Assembly: GCA_964364925.1 (NCBI GenBank)
Contig: CAYIOB010000037.1
Coordinates: 1 to 7,901 of the forward strand
Direction of reading: 5' to 3'
From: JAMCZC01 sp964364925
Lineage (GTDB): Bacteria > Patescibacteriota > Microgenomatia > Levybacterales > UBA12049
Length of the DNA stretch: 7,901 nt
The position numbers were made by a program, and so were the translations under genes. Below are positions 5,759 through 7,901 of this stretch, piece by piece. The notes beneath the pieces were generated by a model, which saw only the letters and a program-made list of their open reading frames with translations, had not been told where the DNA came from and searched no databases. Position 1 is the first letter of the stretch. Every line of letters starts with the position of its first letter.

Positions 5759-5787
5759 TTGATTAACAGCCTTCAAATAAATATAAT
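5759..5787 (+). promoter_or_regulatory. Promoter of the multi-HTH protein gene
   Basis: TTGATT (5759-5764, four of six) and a perfect TATAAT (5782-5787) are 17 bp apart. The ATG at 5795 follows the -10 box by 7 nt, again leaderless. The promoter begins only about 20 bp after the transferase remnant. Confidence 0.7.
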
Positions 5788-5794
5788 CCCAAAT

Positions 5795-7360
5795 ATGCTT
5801 GAAAGAGATATTGATGCCTCAAGAGAAAAAATTAGGTCAGCGGAATTTCCTACAAATCCTACAGACAGGTTAAGCGTCTTACTTAGTTCGTTTAACGGAA
5901 CCACTAAGGCAATTGCGTTTTTGTCGATTCCCGCAATAGAAGGTATTAGTCGGAAAGATTTAGCAAGAGGGTTTTCAGATGCAGTCTCAGGAACACCAAT
6001 GGAACACTTAGGCACTATTGCAGCGTGGAGCTATATGGACAGAACTCTTGTTCCCGCTGGTTTAGTAGCAGAAGGGACTGTTGCAAATCAACATGGCGAC
6101 ATGCAACAAGAAACTTATCTTACCAGAACCGAAGAAGGAGAAAGATATGGTGTGCCGGTAGCTGTTCTGGCTTTGGATTTTGAAAATCGTCATCAAGTTA
6201 GTTTGAGAAAGATATTGGGAAAAACAGCATCTCCTTCAAAAGATAGAGTTAGGGCTCCATTTGTGAGAGCCAGTATTCTCTTATTGCTTTCGCAAAGACA
6301 GTTACCCTTAAGAAGGCAAGATATCATTGAAGAACTAGGTTTTACCCCAAGCGTAGCAAGTGCTGCTTTAGAAAGCTTAGCTAGTAATGGATTGATAGAA
6401 TATGCTTCGGTTTCTAGGAGTAAAAGAGGAATCGTAACTTATGCAATTAATTCAGGAGTAGAACCTCCATCTTCTAACAGAACCAGGCCATCAATAGACA
6501 ACATAATAGCAATATGTCAAACATTGTCGATGACCGGAATCCCTTTTTCTGGTAATCAGATAGAAGACGCTCTAAGTGAAGCAGAGCTAAGCAGATGGAA
6601 TTCAAAACATGCACTAAAGAATTTCATTCAAAAAGTATTAAGCGATCTTGCACGAACAGGATATTTACGAAGAACAGAGTTTAAGGGAGGAGAAAAGTAT
6701 TCAAATGCAGTAATAACTTCAGAAGGATTAATTGTTGTCGATGAATTTTTAAAACCGATGGTGGCTCTAGTTGAGGATAAGCCTGAAGCAGATATAATGC
6801 GACTGCAGTTTGTTCCTACGATTTTAGCAGATCTTCAATCTTATGCAAGAAATTCTGCAGAACTCTATTACCCTTATTCTACTTCAAAAAGAATTGAGGA
6901 AGGTGCAACCGATTTTGCAAATATCATTACGATGGTAAAAAAGAATAATGGAATTTCAATTAGAGAACTTTCTGGGGTGTTAGGATTAGTACGGAGCACG
7001 ATTATTAACCATATAAGACTTATGCAGAAACTATATCCTGTTGTTTCTCAATTAAAAGGTGTTATTAAGTATTATTCAATTGAGCCATCCTTGGAATCTC
7101 AATTGGATAAAGCAGAGCTTCCTCCAAGCATTAAGAGAATTAGAGCGAACTTAGATAGGCAACAGCAGATAAGGCTAGAAGATAAAATGGCACTTCTTAT
7201 TTATGCAACTTGGGCATTATACGGATCTTTTAAAAAAACAGCCGCCGCTCTTAACATAACTGAAGAAAGAGTTAAATCTGTTCTAAGTCATATAGAAACA
7301 AATGATCAGCTAATACAAGTTTATGATGAAGTAACAGCAGGAAATAACTCCGAGAATTAA
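5795..7360 (+). CDS. Multi-helix-turn-helix DNA-binding protein, unknown family
   Basis: A 521-residue cytoplasmic protein with no membrane segment or enzyme motif. It reads as a row of winged-helix-like modules: about 35-125 (GISRKDLARGF, ending at a TYLTRTEEGERYGV wing-like part), 155-218 (LRRQDIIEELGFTPSVASAALESLASNGLIEY, the clearest), 235-315 (IEDALSE to VLSDLARTGYLRR), 372-428 (ISIRELSGVLGLVRSTIINHIRLMQ), and a C-terminal helix-turn-helix at about 463-505 (KKTAAALNITEERVKSVLSHI) resembling sigma-region-4-type modules. The start is ATG 5795, fixed by the promoter; the upstream TTG at 5759 is part of the -35 box. No ribosome binding site is seen. It is convergent with the transferase and flanked by two copies of that gene's 3' end, so it may be an inserted regulator. 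The target is unknown. Confidence 0.8.
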   Translation: MLERDIDASREKIRSAEFPTNPTDRLSVLLSSFNGTTKAIAFLSIPAIEGISRKDLARGFSDAVSGTPMEHLGTIAAWSYMDRTLVPAGLVAEGTVANQHGDMQQETYLTRTEEGERYGVPVAVLALDFENRHQVSLRKILGKTASPSKDRVRAPFVRASILLLLSQRQLPLRRQDIIEELGFTPSVASAALESLASNGLIEYASVSRSKRGIVTYAINSGVEPPSSNRTRPSIDNIIAICQTLSMTGIPFSGNQIEDALSEAELSRWNSKHALKNFIQKVLSDLARTGYLRRTEFKGGEKYSNAVITSEGLIVVDEFLKPMVALVEDKPEADIMRLQFVPTILADLQSYARNSAELYYPYSTSKRIEEGATDFANIITMVKKNNGISIRELSGVLGLVRSTIINHIRLMQKLYPVVSQLKGVIKYYSIEPSLESQLDKAELPPSIKRIRANLDRQQQIRLEDKMALLIYATWALYGSFKKTAAALNITEERVKSVLSHIETNDQLIQVYDEVTAGNNSEN

Positions 7361-7436
7361 AGCTCTTGCATTTTCTTAGCGTTGGCAAATCTCCCAGATC
7401 AAATTTAAGATTATCAACGATGAGTTTTAGAAAAAA

Positions 7437-7901
7437 TTATAACGCGCCCTTGCCCGAAATCATTGCCCAAGGAGTTTTAAGAATAATCCAAATATCATAA
7501 AGAATTGATCTTTTCCTTACATATTGAGCGTCCATCTCTATGCGTTTATCAAAGTTTATCTCGCTTCTTCCTGAAACCTGCCAATAACCGGTTAATCCCG
7601 GCCTTACGGAAAGAACAATTTTTACCCAGTCCCGGGTTTTAGGATACTGCTTTTGCTGTCCTCTTAGTTCATCCGGGTAATACGCTCTTGGACCAACCAA
7701 ACTCATTTCACCTTTTAAAATATTAAATAATTGTGGCACTTCATCCAGAGAATGCTTTCTGATAAAATGCCCTACTTTTGTAATTCTTGGGTCGTCTTTT
7801 AATTTATAGCTGCCTTTTTTATATCTTTCGTAGAGTTTTGCAAATTTTGGATTATCTCTTAAAATCTCGTGGGCGTTTTGTTCAATGCTTCTGAATTTAT
7901 A
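7437..7901 (-). CDS. Bacterial sugar transferase, polyprenyl-phosphate glycosyl-1-phosphate transferase, C-terminal part
   Basis: The last 154 codons of a Bac_transf (WcaJ/PglC-like) protein; the N-terminus lies beyond the right edge and the frame is open at the border. These membrane enzymes move a sugar-1-phosphate from a nucleotide sugar to undecaprenyl phosphate, the first step of surface-polysaccharide or glycan assembly. Seen here, numbered within the fragment: HSLDEVPQLFNILKGEMSLVGPR (about 50-72), holding the catalytic Asp-Glu pair (D53-E54) of the family, RPGLTGYWQVSGR (about 100-112), and the usual C-terminal ending ILKTPWAMISGKGAL. The sugar cannot be told from sequence. The region from 7361 to 7436, between it and the convergent HTH gene, shows no clear terminator. 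Its last 15 codons have a second copy at 5691-5738. Confidence 0.93.
   Translation of the reverse strand, partial: YKFRSIEQNAHEILRDNPKFAKLYERYKKGSYKLKDDPRITKVGHFIRKHSLDEVPQLFNILKGEMSLVGPRAYYPDELRGQQKQYPKTRDWVKIVLSVRPGLTGYWQVSGRSEINFDKRIEMDAQYVRKRSILYDIWIILKTPWAMISGKGAL

Larger units (their letters stand above)
5691..7484. mobile_element. Candidate island bounded by direct repeats of the transferase 3' end
   Basis: A direct repeat of 48 bp (43 identical, 29-bp perfect core) bounds about 1.75 kb holding a single gene. The repeat is the 3' end of the convergent sugar transferase, and the intact gene keeps its reading frame. This is the geometry left by site-specific integration into a gene's 3' end, but no integrase or inverted repeats are present. 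Gene replacement by homologous recombination or decay of a paralog would give the same picture. Confidence 0.45.

Noticed and set aside
5759..5794. Longer start of the HTH gene at TTG 5759
   Set aside because: The TTG is the -35 box and the following codons contain the -10 box, so the transcript should begin about at ATG 5795.
5773..6015. 80-codon frame on the minus strand inside the HTH gene
   Set aside because: It is antisense to the HTH gene start and its promoter, with no sign of its own promoter.

Overview
The window looks like a piece of a small-genome Patescibacteria (Candidate Phyla Radiation) chromosome, plausibly Microgenomates-like. This rests on the mix of genes: a short RecO without a zinc finger, a DUF4012 membrane protein, a single-chain alpha2-type glycyl-tRNA synthetase, a cell-surface sugar transferase and several unrecognised small proteins in an AT-rich, tightly packed layout. 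The lineage is an inference; no marker here fixes it.

Left part (1-1641): mraZ, the division/cell-wall cluster regulator, runs off the left edge on the minus strand. It is preceded by a consensus-like promoter and three GTGG repeats at an exact 10-bp period, a textbook-type MraZ box. Next comes a membrane-anchored extracytoplasmic protein (minus strand), then an unrecognised basic 114-residue protein on the plus strand driven by an almost perfect sigma70-type promoter. A GC-rich, foldable spacer separates it from the convergent glyS.

Middle (1642-5570), all minus strand and read from right to left: a 656-residue DUF4012 membrane protein, recO 2 nt downstream of it, then glyS (glycyl-tRNA synthetase) with its own promoter. 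recO is cut by an in-frame TAG, after which its recognisable C-terminal helix continues for 17 codons. Between recO and glyS lies a 33-codon ORF whose start is a diverged second copy of the GlyRS N-terminus, followed by hairpins and a T-run before the real glyS start.

Right part (5571-7901): a plus-strand gene for a 521-residue protein with an apparent array of about five helix-turn-helix modules lies between two copies of the 3' end of a sugar transferase gene. The intact gene is convergent on its right. On its left is a 15-codon remnant plus stop, 43/48 nt identical, with every difference synonymous. The whole block resembles an island inserted at, or recombined into, the 3' end of the transferase gene.

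Two themes cut across the window. First, for four transcription units the best -10 box lies only 6-7 nt upstream of the start codon, which predicts leaderless mRNAs and fixes several start codons. Second, remnants or broken ends occur at three gene borders (recO C-terminus, glyS N-terminus, transferase C-terminus), suggesting repeated recombination at gene ends.
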